From Bacteroides sp. (lineage in GTDB: Bacteria; Bacteroidota; Bacteroidia; Bacteroidales; Bacteroidaceae), in the NCBI RefSeq assembly GCF_030151085.1, contig NZ_JASLER010000039.1:1-19317 (forward strand): 19,317 nt of DNA. Reading direction: 5' to 3'. The notes under the pieces were generated by a model. It was not told the origin of the DNA. It made no database searches and saw only the letters and a program-made list of their open reading frames with translations. Positions 7,115-14,955 of this stretch are shown piece by piece (the first letter of the stretch is position 1; each line of letters starts with the position of its first letter). Position numbers and translations under genes: made by a program.

Positions 7115-7122
7115 CAAAGGTA
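7115..7122 (-). promoter_or_regulatory. -7 element for mltG
   Basis: Minus-strand TACCTTTG matches TAnnTTTG, 24 bases before the mltG ATG. TTTC at 7135-7138 is a poor -33 candidate at a short distance. Confidence 0.5.
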
Positions 7123-7180
7123 AAAAGAATAAGCGAAATATACTTCTTCCTAGTGGAAAAACCATTTTAAGTTAGTTAAT

Positions 7181-7213
7181 AAAAAAAGAGATGCCACAAG
7201 CATCTCTTTTTTT
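7181..7213 (-). terminator. Terminator between tRNA-Thr and mltG
   Basis: A 13-bp perfect stem (7181-7193 with 7201-7213) has a 7-base loop and seven A-T pairs at its base, so it gives a run of T on either strand. It begins 9 bases past the 3' end of the tRNA gene on the minus strand and should end that transcript before mltG. Confidence 0.85.
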
Positions 7214-7221
7214 ATTTATTG

Positions 7222-7294
<73 letters not shown>

Positions 7295-7309
7295 ATTGTT
7301 TACGGGGTG

Positions 7310-7339
7310 CAAAGGTACATCTTTATTTGAATAAGCAAA
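7310..7339 (-). promoter_or_regulatory. Promoter of tRNA-Thr
   Basis: On the minus strand TTTG (7339-7336) is followed after 18 bases by TACCTTTG (7317-7310), a nearly ideal Bacteroidetes -33/-7 pair. The expected start is about 7 bases before the mature tRNA 5' end at 7294. Confidence 0.8.
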
Positions 7340-7418
7340 AAGAATCGATTGAATTTTTAGATTTATTTTATTGAGTATATTTTTCTGTTTATGTAATGTG
7401 TTATTTCTTCTGGAAAAA

Positions 7419-7449
7419 TTGGATAATCAAACAAAAAACAGCATCTTTG
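7419..7449 (+). promoter_or_regulatory. Candidate promoter for the polysaccharide-export cluster
   Basis: TTGG (7419-7422), 19 bases of spacer, then CATCTTTG (7442-7449), which differs from TAnnTTTG at one base. The first gene starts 29 bases downstream. The rest of the 184 bases between the tRNA and this gene is A/T-rich with no other recognised feature. I saw no invertible-promoter inverted repeats. Confidence 0.45.
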
Positions 7450-7478
7450 TAACCTGACTTTGTGAACAAAATGGTCCG

Positions 7479-9191
7479 ATGCTATTTATGAATTTGAGAT
7501 TATATTATAAATATCTTTCCTCTCGTATTGCGTCTAAGTGGACGGTGTTACTGGTAGATGTGCTGATTGTAGTAATAGCGATGCTTTTTGCGTATTTACT
7601 ACAATTCCGTATATCTTCTATATTCTATCCTCTTCCTCTTTATATTTGGATGTTCATCCTTGCATTGTTAAGTAATGTTTGTTTCTTTCATATACTTCGT
7701 ACCTATGTAGGTGTAATCCGTTTTTCCTCATTTGTCGATATCTATCGTGTGTTTCAGAGTCTTACACTTGGATATGGAGTGTTGGGATTGGGGAATATCT
7801 TTTGGTCGGCTTTAGGCTTGGGAGAAACCTTGCCGGGGAGTGTTTTATTTATAGCATATATTTTCTCATTCATATTTATGGTGAGTCTGCGTATTGCTGT
7901 GAAAATGCTTTATGAGGCAATTGCTTTTGATGCCCGTCATTCTGTGAATGTATTTATATATGGATTTCATGGGACTGGAGTTAATGTTGCGAAATCATTA
8001 AGGGTTAGTCGCAATAATCATTTTCGTTTACGCGGGTTTATATCTGATGAACCGGATATGATTGGTAAACATACTATGGGATGTAGAGTCTACGCCAATG
8101 ATGACAAACTGTTCGGATATCTTAAGAAAAAAAATGTGCAAACAGTGATTGTATCTCCAAGTAAGATAGCTGATTTGGAGAGTTTGGGCGTATTGGATAA
8201 GTTGTCATCACATAATATTCATGTAATGACAATACCGCCATTGAGTAATTGTTTGGATGATGGATTGATTAAAGACATTCAAATAGAAGATTGGCTACGA
8301 AGAGATCCGGTACAAATTGATATTCGAAAAATAACTCCGCATATAGAAGGAAATCGAATCATGGTTACTGGTGCTGCCGGGACTATTGGACGAGAGATTA
8401 TCCGTCAATTAGCTACCTTGAATCCGTATCAGTTAATCTTGGTGGATCAAGCAGAGTCTCCTCTTTATGATGTACAATTGGAACTTTCTGATCATTGGAA
8501 AAATCTGGACGTTCGTGTCTTGGTGGCTGATGTAACCAATCGTACGCGTATGGAAGCTATATTTCAAGATACACAACCTCAATTGGTATTCCATGCTGCT
8601 GCTTATAAGCAACCTTTATTAATGGAAGATTATGTTTCTGAAGCTTTGCAGGTTAACGTATTGGGAACGATGAATATAGCTGATTTAGCTATAAAATATA
8701 ACGTTTGCCGTATGATTTTGGTATCAACAGATCAAACTGTCCAATTAGAAAATGTAGTAGGGTATAGCAAGCGTTTGGCCGAATTATACGTACAATCAAT
8801 GGGGCAAAAACTGCAGAATGAAAAGGGTATAGGAGGTAGCTTTATCATCGTACGCTTTGGAGATGTGTATCCGGACGCACCCCACAGCTTAATGACTTTA
8901 CCTGAAGCTTGTGCCCTTATTCTAGAAGCTGGAGTTATGGGTACTAATGGTAGGGTGTATGTTTTTGAAGAAACGAATAAAGTTTCTTCGGTTCCTACAT
9001 GGCATGATAAAATAAAATGTGAAGTGTCATGTGTTTATGATTATGAACAGATTTATAAAATACTTTCCGATTTAGTTGAACATAGTTATACTGAAAAAAC
9101 GGCTATTTTATTAAGTGAAATAAAAAAAATAGTGCCAGAATTAGCCATTTCTGCGCTCATGTTAGAGAACGTGACGGAGAATACTTTTTAA
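7479..9191 (+). CDS. CapD/FlaA1-like membrane nucleotide-sugar dehydratase homologue, probably inactive
   Basis: 570 residues, shorter than most CapD/WbpM/PglF proteins (about 600-660). Residues 20-145 form about four transmembrane helices, 150-260 a first Rossmann-like domain, and 292-500 an SDR domain. Family members are UDP-GlcNAc 4,6-dehydratases. The NAD motif GAAGTIG (298-304), FHAAAYK (371-377) and NVLGT (393-397) are kept. The usual STDKA...(M/Y)GATK signature instead reads STDQTVQLENVVGYSKR (416-432): the catalytic Lys after Asp418 is Gln419 and the catalytic Met/Tyr is Val427, although Lys431 remains. About 25-30 residues normally found between VRFGNV and MTIPEA are missing, so VRFGDV (458-463) is followed almost at once by MTLPEA (472-477). 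The C-terminal 80 residues resemble nothing I recognise. It starts an export cluster, so a non-catalytic, regulatory or scaffolding role is possible. ATG 7488 is an alternative start. Confidence 0.8.
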   Translation: MLFMNLRLYYKYLSSRIASKWTVLLVDVLIVVIAMLFAYLLQFRISSIFYPLPLYIWMFILALLSNVCFFHILRTYVGVIRFSSFVDIYRVFQSLTLGYGVLGLGNIFWSALGLGETLPGSVLFIAYIFSFIFMVSLRIAVKMLYEAIAFDARHSVNVFIYGFHGTGVNVAKSLRVSRNNHFRLRGFISDEPDMIGKHTMGCRVYANDDKLFGYLKKKNVQTVIVSPSKIADLESLGVLDKLSSHNIHVMTIPPLSNCLDDGLIKDIQIEDWLRRDPVQIDIRKITPHIEGNRIMVTGAAGTIGREIIRQLATLNPYQLILVDQAESPLYDVQLELSDHWKNLDVRVLVADVTNRTRMEAIFQDTQPQLVFHAAAYKQPLLMEDYVSEALQVNVLGTMNIADLAIKYNVCRMILVSTDQTVQLENVVGYSKRLAELYVQSMGQKLQNEKGIGGSFIIVRFGDVYPDAPHSLMTLPEACALILEAGVMGTNGRVYVFEETNKVSSVPTWHDKIKCEVSCVYDYEQIYKILSDLVEHSYTEKTAILLSEIKKIVPELAISALMLENVTENTF

Positions 9192-9245
9192 TGCTTTTTC
9201 GAAAACTTAGAGGTGAAATAAATGTATATTATGAAAATAATATGT

Positions 9246-9253
9246 TACCTTTG
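9246..9253 (+). promoter_or_regulatory. -7 element upstream of the SLBB export gene
   Basis: TACCTTTG is an exact TAnnTTTG match, 51 bases before the export-protein start. No TTTG box is seen at the -33 distance. It implies that the export genes can be transcribed independently of the CapD-like gene 113 bases upstream. Confidence 0.5.
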
Positions 9254-9304
9254 TGCCCGATTTATATTTATTACAAGAACTCTAAAGATTAATCAGAATA
9301 TCTT

Positions 9305-11833
9305 ATGCGTAGATTAATAGCACTATTCTTCTTGATATTTACTTTGTCAGGAGTGGCTGTGGCCCAGCAAATGCCGGATGATCAAGTTATTCAGTATGTA
9401 AAAAGCGCTCAACAAATGGGTAAAACTCAAAAGCAAATTACTACTGAATTAATGCGGAGAGGAGTCACTAAAGAACAAGTAGAGAGGATTCAACAAAAAT
9501 ATGAAGATTCAAAATCTGGAAATCAGCAAAATAGTACACAAGGAGAAAATCAATCACGCCAACGTGGACAGCAAAATGCGGATAAAAAGACAGATGCTAA
9601 ATCTATAAATCAGCGTAATAATACCCAACAACGTACTGTAAAAGGTCTGCGTACTACCAATGGTAGACAAATGTATCGTGGTGACCAGATGGAAATGACC
9701 GGAGATTCTTTATGGATGGATGGCAATAATAGAGGTATGTATTGGGAGGAAGAAGATCCGACGCAACAAATATTTGGTCATAATATATTTACCAATGCAA
9801 ATTTGACATTCGAACCTAATATAAATGTTGCAACCCCGGTTAACTATCGTTTAGGCCCTGGTGATGAGGTGATTATTGATGTTTGGGGGGCTTCTGAAAC
9901 AACTATTCGTCAAACCATTTCTCCTGAAGGAAGTATTTTAGTTAATAACTTAGGTCCGGTTTATCTAAGTGGAAAGACCGTGAAAGAGGCAAATAACTAT
10001 TTGAGACAAGAGTTTGCCAGAATCTATTCAGGTGTAATAGGGAATGTCCCATCTACTCAAGTGAAGTTAACCTTGGGAGAAATTCGTTCTATTCAGGTAA
10101 ATATAATGGGGGAGGTTGTTGTTCCTGGAACATATACTCTTTCTTCTTTTGCTTCTGTATTTCATGCTTTATACCGTGCTGGTGGGGTAAATAAAATAGG
10201 TAGCCTACGTAGTATAAAAGTGGTGCGTAATGGAAACGTTATTGCTGATTTGGATGTTTACGACTTCATAATGAAGGGAAAAATGAAAGATGATGTCCGT
10301 TTGCAAGATGGGGATGTCATCCTTGTAGATCCTTACCAATCGTTGGTACAGATATTAGGAAAGGTTAAGCGTCCGATGTTTTATGAAATGAAATCAACAG
10401 AAACTATTGCTACATTGTTGAAATATTCAGGTGGTTTTACGGGTGATGCTTATAAGAAAGCTATTCGCATTATTCGTAAAAGTGGTCGTGAACACCAAAT
10501 TTATAATGTAGATGAAATGGATTTTTCCGTATTCCGTGTAGAAGATGGTGATGTCGTAACCGTGGATTCTGTATTGCAACGTTTTGAGAATCGTGTAGAA
10601 GTTCGTGGAGCAGTATACCGTGAAGGTTTATATCAGTTGAACGGAACAGTGAATACTGTAAAACAATTGATAAAGAAAGCGGAGGGGATTCGTGGCGATG
10701 CATTCTTAAATCGTGCTATCATTGACCGTGAGCGTGAAGATCTATCGCATGAAATTATTCAAGTGGACATTAAAGGTTTACTTAATGGAACAGTAGCAGA
10801 TATTCCTTTGCAGCGAAATGACGTTCTATATATTCCTAGTATCCATGATTTGAAAGAAGAGTCGACTTTAACCATTCATGGTGAAGTTGCCAATCCAGGT
10901 ACTTATCTTTACTCGGATAACATGACAGTAGAAGATTTGATTTTGCAGGCAGGTGGTCTATTAGAAGCAGCTGCAACAACAAAAATTGAAATTGCTCGTC
11001 GAGTGAAAGAACCGAAAAGTACTACATTTAGTACTACCGTGGGACAAAATTTCTCTTTTGATTTGAAAGACGGTTTATTGTTAGGTGATGGTAGTGATAA
11101 TTTTCATCTTGAGCCTTTTGATGAAATATACATCCGTAAGAGTCCGGCTTATCATCAACAACAAAATGTAACTGTAGGAGGAGAGGTCCTTTTTAATGGA
11201 AGTTATGCATTATCTAAAAAGAATGAACGTTTGAGCGATTTAATTGCTAAAGCTGGTGGTATAACTCCAGATGCTTATGTAAAAGGTGCTCGATTGATTC
11301 GTAAGATGACTGAAGAAGAGCTTCGCCGTAAAGAAGATGCGTTGCGCATGACGCAAATGGGTGCTGGTGATTCTATCTCTATTAAGAAGCTTGATTTATC
11401 GGATTCTTATTCAGTAGGTATCAGTTTAGAAAAAGCGTTGCAGAATCCAGGATCGGATTATGATATGGTGTTACGTGAAGGTGATATGTTGTTTGTACCG
11501 GAATATGTAAGTACGGTAAAAATCAATGGCGCTGTGATGTATCCCAATACTGTTCTTTATAAGAAAGGTGAAAGTTTACGCTATTATATAAACCAAGCTG
11601 GTGGTTTTGGCAATGATGCAAAGAAGCGAAAAGCTTATATTGTTTATATGAATGGTACAGTATCACGTTTAAAATCGGGAAATACAAAAGCTATTGAGCC
11701 TGGTAGTGAAATTATTGTTCCAAGTAAAGATCCAAGGAAGAAGATGAGTGCTGCTGAAATTATAGGTATGGGTACTTCTGCTGCTTCGTTGGCAACAATG
11801 GTTGCGACAATGGTTAATCTCTTTAAGAAATAG
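9305..11833 (+). CDS. Polysaccharide export outer-membrane protein with six SLBB domains (Wza-like)
   Basis: 842 residues, far longer than E. coli Wza (about 380). A signal peptide is clear (MRRLIALFFLIFTLSGVAVA, cut before QQ) with no lipobox cysteine. A helical segment (27-66) and a Gln/Asn-rich linker (about 69-110) follow. The Poly_export domain starts at YRLGPGDEVIIDVWG (181-195). About six SLBB repeats follow, with openings near 263, 348, 430, 521, 621 and 738, each with a G-V-x-x-P/N-G-x-Y-like turn and an AGG or SGG end (for example YRAGG, LLKYSGG, LQAGG, INQAGG). A hydrophobic C-terminal helix (about 818-840, IIGMGTSAASLATMVATMV) ends the protein. Large multi-SLBB forms are usual in Bacteroides. 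It should form the outer-membrane/periplasmic conduit for a glycan, working with the Wzz-type protein 5 bases downstream. Confidence 0.92.
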   Translation: MRRLIALFFLIFTLSGVAVAQQMPDDQVIQYVKSAQQMGKTQKQITTELMRRGVTKEQVERIQQKYEDSKSGNQQNSTQGENQSRQRGQQNADKKTDAKSINQRNNTQQRTVKGLRTTNGRQMYRGDQMEMTGDSLWMDGNNRGMYWEEEDPTQQIFGHNIFTNANLTFEPNINVATPVNYRLGPGDEVIIDVWGASETTIRQTISPEGSILVNNLGPVYLSGKTVKEANNYLRQEFARIYSGVIGNVPSTQVKLTLGEIRSIQVNIMGEVVVPGTYTLSSFASVFHALYRAGGVNKIGSLRSIKVVRNGNVIADLDVYDFIMKGKMKDDVRLQDGDVILVDPYQSLVQILGKVKRPMFYEMKSTETIATLLKYSGGFTGDAYKKAIRIIRKSGREHQIYNVDEMDFSVFRVEDGDVVTVDSVLQRFENRVEVRGAVYREGLYQLNGTVNTVKQLIKKAEGIRGDAFLNRAIIDREREDLSHEIIQVDIKGLLNGTVADIPLQRNDVLYIPSIHDLKEESTLTIHGEVANPGTYLYSDNMTVEDLILQAGGLLEAAATTKIEIARRVKEPKSTTFSTTVGQNFSFDLKDGLLLGDGSDNFHLEPFDEIYIRKSPAYHQQQNVTVGGEVLFNGSYALSKKNERLSDLIAKAGGITPDAYVKGARLIRKMTEEELRRKEDALRMTQMGAGDSISIKKLDLSDSYSVGISLEKALQNPGSDYDMVLREGDMLFVPEYVSTVKINGAVMYPNTVLYKKGESLRYYINQAGGFGNDAKKRKAYIVYMNGTVSRLKSGNTKAIEPGSEIIVPSKDPRKKMSAAEIIGMGTSAASLATMVATMVNLFKK

Positions 11834-11838
11834 GATAT

Positions 11839-12945
11839 ATGAGTGAAGAAAAAATACAAAATACGACTCCTCAGCATCCTGAGGAACAAGAAATTGATTT
11901 AATAGAACTTGCACAGAAGGTCTGGGCTAGTCGTAAATTGATATTTAAAGCATGTGGTATTGCTGCTCTTGTTGGATTGGTTGTTGCATTTAGTATTCCT
12001 AAAGAATATTCTACAAGTGTTACGTTAGCTCCTGAGAGTGGTGGTAAGTCTGGTGGTGGAAGCATGGGGGCCTTGGCTGCTATGGCTGGAATCAATTTGG
12101 GAAGTTCTTCTGGTGAAGATGCATTGTCTCCCGATCTTTATCCTGATATTGTAAGTTCTACTCCTTTTCTTATTGAATTGTTTGATGTGAAAGTCAAAGA
12201 TCAGAAAGGGAAAATAGATACAACTTTGTATGCTTATTTGAAAGATAATCAGCGTGGTCCTTGGTGGAGTGCAATAATATCTGCCCCGTTTAAAGTATTG
12301 GGATGGACTCTATCCTTATTTAAAGATAAACCAGAAGAGGGAGAAGCTAAGTTTGATCCTTTTCAGTTAACTCCAGAAGAATCAGGAATTGCAGATGCAT
12401 TGAGTAAGCGCATTTCTATCGCTGCAGATAAAAAAACAGGTGTGACTACGCTATCAGTAACTATGCAAGATCCTTTAATTTCTGCTTCATTAACTGATAC
12501 AGTAATGCATTGTTTGCAAAACTATATTACAAATTATAGAACAAACAAGGCTCGTCATGATTTAGCTTTCACAGAGAAACTTTATGGTGAAGCGAAAGCT
12601 AATTATACGGAAACTCAGAAAAAATATGCTAACTTTGTAGATGCAAATCAGAATATAATCTTGTTAAGTTATCGTGCAGAACAAGAACGTCTACAGAATG
12701 AAATGAATTTGGCATACCAAGTATATACACAAGTATCTCAGCAATTGCAGATGGCAAGAGCGAAGGTACAGGAAATTACGCCAGTATATACAGTTGTTCA
12801 ACCGGCTACAGTTCCGTTACGTCCTGCCAAGCCTAATAAAATTATGATTTTAATAGGGTTTATGTTTTTGGCTGGAGTTGGTTGTGTAGGTTGGATTTTA
12901 TTTGTGAAGGATTTATTAAAAGGATGGAAAAAGCAAACGATATGA
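11839..12945 (+). CDS. Wzz/Wzc-type chain-length determinant protein
   Basis: 368 residues. Layout is that of a polysaccharide copolymerase without a kinase domain. A short cytoplasmic N-terminus holds the conserved IDLIELAQKVWASRKLI (19-35), then TM1 (about 35-53), a periplasmic region with a Gly/Ser-rich loop (68-92) and a coiled-coil stretch (about 245-310). The proline-rich VVQPATVPLRPAKPNK precedes TM2 (about 332-352). No Walker motifs or tyrosine cluster follow TM2, so it is not a tyrosine autokinase. It is expected to set chain length and couple the inner membrane to the SLBB export protein encoded 5 bases upstream. Its stop overlaps the next start (ATGA), so the genes are translationally coupled. 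Confidence 0.92.
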   Translation: MSEEKIQNTTPQHPEEQEIDLIELAQKVWASRKLIFKACGIAALVGLVVAFSIPKEYSTSVTLAPESGGKSGGGSMGALAAMAGINLGSSSGEDALSPDLYPDIVSSTPFLIELFDVKVKDQKGKIDTTLYAYLKDNQRGPWWSAIISAPFKVLGWTLSLFKDKPEEGEAKFDPFQLTPEESGIADALSKRISIAADKKTGVTTLSVTMQDPLISASLTDTVMHCLQNYITNYRTNKARHDLAFTEKLYGEAKANYTETQKKYANFVDANQNIILLSYRAEQERLQNEMNLAYQVYTQVSQQLQMARAKVQEITPVYTVVQPATVPLRPAKPNKIMILIGFMFLAGVGCVGWILFVKDLLKGWKKQTI

Positions 12946-13271
12946 TAACAAATGATACTATGACATGCTGGTATGCGTTGCATACGGCTCCTAAATTAGA
13001 ACATAAACTAATGCAGTGTTTAAATGCTGCCGGATATTCAACATTTTGCCCAATGCAGGCAGTATTTGTGAAATGGAATGGACAGACTAAGGAAGTTATT
13101 GTCCCTTTTTTCTCAGGATGTCTGTTTGTTGCTGGGGATATTACTAAAATAGCTTCCTTAATAACTTCGCAAAAAGCTGCTGTTATAGTGGATAAAGAAG
13201 GCGAAAAATTAACTATTGAAGCTGATAAAACAGAACTCTTGGCTAAATTTATTCAGCAATTAAAAGAATGA
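12942..13271 (+). CDS. NusG N-terminal-domain-only protein (UpxY/RfaH-like antiterminator fragment)
   Basis: 109 residues from ATG 12942, chosen because it overlaps the upstream stop as ATGA; longer in-frame starts run inside the Wzz gene. The protein matches the NGN fold of NusG/RfaH/UpxY: CWYALHTAPKLEHKLMQCL (9-27), a CPMQAVFVKWNGQTKEVIVP stretch (36-55) and FFSGCLFVAGD (56-66), the counterpart of PLFPGYVFV. There is no C-terminal KOW domain, and it is well short of Bacteroides UpxY proteins (about 170 residues or more). UpxY proteins normally sit at the 5' end of capsule operons and prevent premature termination within them; this one is fourth in its operon. It may be a minimal antiterminator acting elsewhere, or a remnant. 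It overlaps the WbuC start by 4 bases. Confidence 0.75.
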   Translation: MITNDTMTCWYALHTAPKLEHKLMQCLNAAGYSTFCPMQAVFVKWNGQTKEVIVPFFSGCLFVAGDITKIASLITSQKAAVIVDKEGEKLTIEADKTELLAKFIQQLKE

Positions 13272-13729
13272 TGAAGTTGATAACGGAAGAGCTGTTGGAT
13301 ACTGTTACGGCTCAAGCTAAAGAAAATCCACGTTTGCGCATGAATTATAATCTTCATGCAACTTTGGATGCTCCGATACATCGCTTGTTGAATGCTTTAG
13401 AACCGGATACATATCTGCCTCCACATCGCCATGCTGATAAAGAAGAAACTTATTTGGTTTTACGTGGAAGTTTACTTGTTTTCTTTTATGATGAGCAAGG
13501 AAATGTGACGGACAAAGCATGTCTTGACCCTTTGAAAGGAAATTTTGGTTTGGAAATACCTTCCGGAACTTGGCATAGCATTGTTGTCTTAGAATCGGGT
13601 ACTGTTATTTTTGAAATAAAGAAAGGACCTTATCAGCCTTCTTCTCCTGAAGATTTGGCCTCATGGGCACCTGCGTCATCAGATGAAAGAGGGGCGAAAG
13701 ATTTTATAAAGCGGATGTTGGAACTTTAA
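13268..13729 (+). CDS. wbuC: WbuC-family cupin-fold metalloprotein
   Basis: 153 residues. The cupin metal site is visible: PPHRHADKEETYLVLRG (51-67) with His53, His55 and Glu59/Glu60, then IPSGTWHSIVVLESGTVIFE (97-116) with His103, followed by the family-typical KKGPYQP. WbuC proteins are encoded in O-antigen and capsule clusters; their reaction is not established as far as I know, but a sugar-modifying role is assumed. The start overlaps the previous gene (ATGATGA); ATG 13271 is equally possible. It is the last gene of the export cluster and ends at a hairpin shared with the convergent ROK gene. Confidence 0.85.
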   Translation: MMKLITEELLDTVTAQAKENPRLRMNYNLHATLDAPIHRLLNALEPDTYLPPHRHADKEETYLVLRGSLLVFFYDEQGNVTDKACLDPLKGNFGLEIPSGTWHSIVVLESGTVIFEIKKGPYQPSSPEDLASWAPASSDERGAKDFIKRMLEL

Positions 13730-13731
13730 TG

Positions 13732-13758
13732 ATGTTTGAGTGTTTAACACTCAAACAT
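13732..13758. terminator. Hairpin shared by convergent wbuC and ROK genes
   Basis: A perfect 11-bp inverted repeat (13732-13742 with 13748-13758) around TTTAA lies 2 bases after the wbuC stop and includes the ROK stop and its last four sense codons. It can serve both strands, but neither side has a long T-run, so its termination strength is uncertain. Confidence 0.6.
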
Positions 13759-14955
13759 ACGACTTCTTGCTAGCATACATGCTCCTATAACTCCTGCTTT
13801 TTCCTTGAGTTTGGAGGTAGCTATAACCGAATCTTTATTAACCAAATTCAGAGAATATTTCCGGATAGCTGTTTTTATAGGTTGAGTGATGTAATCACCG
13901 GTTGTGGAAAGGGTGCCTCCAATAATAACCAAATCCGGATTGAACAGATTGATTAGACCGGCAATTTGCTTTCCTAATTTCTGACCAATTTCTTCTACGA
14001 TTTCAATGCATAGAAGATCCTCATCTTTTATAATAGTTTCAAGAATTTCATCTAGCGTAATAGGGTGATTTTTGTCTTTTGCTCTTGCTGACAAAATTGA
14101 GGTTTCTCCATTCTGTATGCGTTCTAGCAAGATACGATGAAGAGCCGATCCTGAGGCCTCAGTTTCCAGACAGCCTTTCTTACCACAGTGGCAAAGTATT
14201 TCGTTCTCGAAGACGGAGATATGACCGAATTCTCCTGAAAACCCTGATTTGCCGGTGTATATTTTGCCATCAATGATAATACCAATGCCCAATCCCCAAC
14301 TTATATTTATAAAGATAATATTCTTCTCATTGCTAACATATCCTTTCAGATATTCACCATAAGTCATGGCGCGGGTATCGTTATCTATAGTTACTTTATG
14401 GCCAATCTTTTCGGTCATGACTTCGGATAACGGACGTTCTTCAAAGTTGAACCAGCTAAAACTATAACCGGATTCTGGATTGACACGTCCCGAAACATTG
14501 ATGCTGATATTAATAATCTTTTCTATATTGATACTTAGCTTTTTTATAAATGCCGTGATGAGTTTGCATAATTCATTCAACCCATTGACTGAATTCTCGC
14601 ATTTATAAGGAATATCCATTTTGCATTCTACCATATCCCCTTTAAAATTAATTAGGCCGATATTGATAGCGAATTTTTTAATATCGACTCCAATAAAGTA
14701 TCCTGATTCGGGATTCAGTCCATATAAACTGGGATGACGACCACCACTTGTTTCCAGTTTTCCATAGTCGTTAATGTATCCTTCCTCACACATTTCACTG
14801 ATAAATTTAGTGACTGTAGGAACGCTTAAATCCAATTCTTTGGATAAATCTGTAATAGTAGAACTACCATTATATATATAATGTGCTATGATTCTCTTTT
14901 TGAGTAACGCACCTTTAGTTCCTAATTCTATTTCTTTTAGCAAATGTAGTTTCAT
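13744..14955 (-). CDS. ROK-family transcriptional regulator, probable nan operon repressor
   Basis: 403 residues, the size of NagC/Mlc-type ROK repressors. A winged helix-turn-helix is visible at about 20-75 (STITDLSKELDLSVPTVTKF, then EEGYINDYG and SGGRHPSLYGLN). The ROK sugar-binding domain follows: the hinge segment FIGVDIKKFAINIGLI, IDNDTRAMTYGEY, GEFGHISVFENEILCHCGKKGCLE with the zinc-binding Cys cluster, and a C-terminal PDLVIIGGTLS. The ATP-binding signature DxGGTK of ROK kinases is replaced by DIKKFAI, so it is probably a regulator and not the missing amino-sugar kinase. It is divergent from nanL with a 284-base spacer, which suggests control of the sialic-acid genes, perhaps with ManNAc, GlcNAc or GlcNAc-6-P as ligand. 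The effector is inference. Confidence 0.88.
   Translation of the reverse strand: MKLHLLKEIELGTKGALLKKRIIAHYIYNGSSTITDLSKELDLSVPTVTKFISEMCEEGYINDYGKLETSGGRHPSLYGLNPESGYFIGVDIKKFAINIGLINFKGDMVECKMDIPYKCENSVNGLNELCKLITAFIKKLSINIEKIINISINVSGRVNPESGYSFSWFNFEERPLSEVMTEKIGHKVTIDNDTRAMTYGEYLKGYVSNEKNIIFINISWGLGIGIIIDGKIYTGKSGFSGEFGHISVFENEILCHCGKKGCLETEASGSALHRILLERIQNGETSILSARAKDKNHPITLDEILETIIKDEDLLCIEIVEEIGQKLGKQIAGLINLFNPDLVIIGGTLSTTGDYITQPIKTAIRKYSLNLVNKDSVIATSKLKEKAGVIGACMLARSRMFEC

Noticed and set aside
7341..7478. Invertible promoter upstream of the polysaccharide cluster, as in Bacteroides capsule loci
   Set aside because: No pair of inverted repeats flanks the candidate promoter, and no recombinase gene is nearby.
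9192..9304. Riboswitch or small gene between the CapD-like and SLBB genes
   Set aside because: Only 113 A/T-rich bases with a -7 element; no stable stem or plausible short reading frame was seen.
12882..12941. Longer N-terminus for the NGN protein
   Set aside because: It would overlap the Wzz gene by more than 60 bases. The extra residues do not belong to the NGN fold, and ATG 12942 makes a typical ATGA junction.
13744..14955. ROK gene as the amino-sugar kinase RokA
   Set aside because: It has an N-terminal helix-turn-helix, and the kinase phosphate-binding signature DxGGTK is replaced by DIKKFAI.
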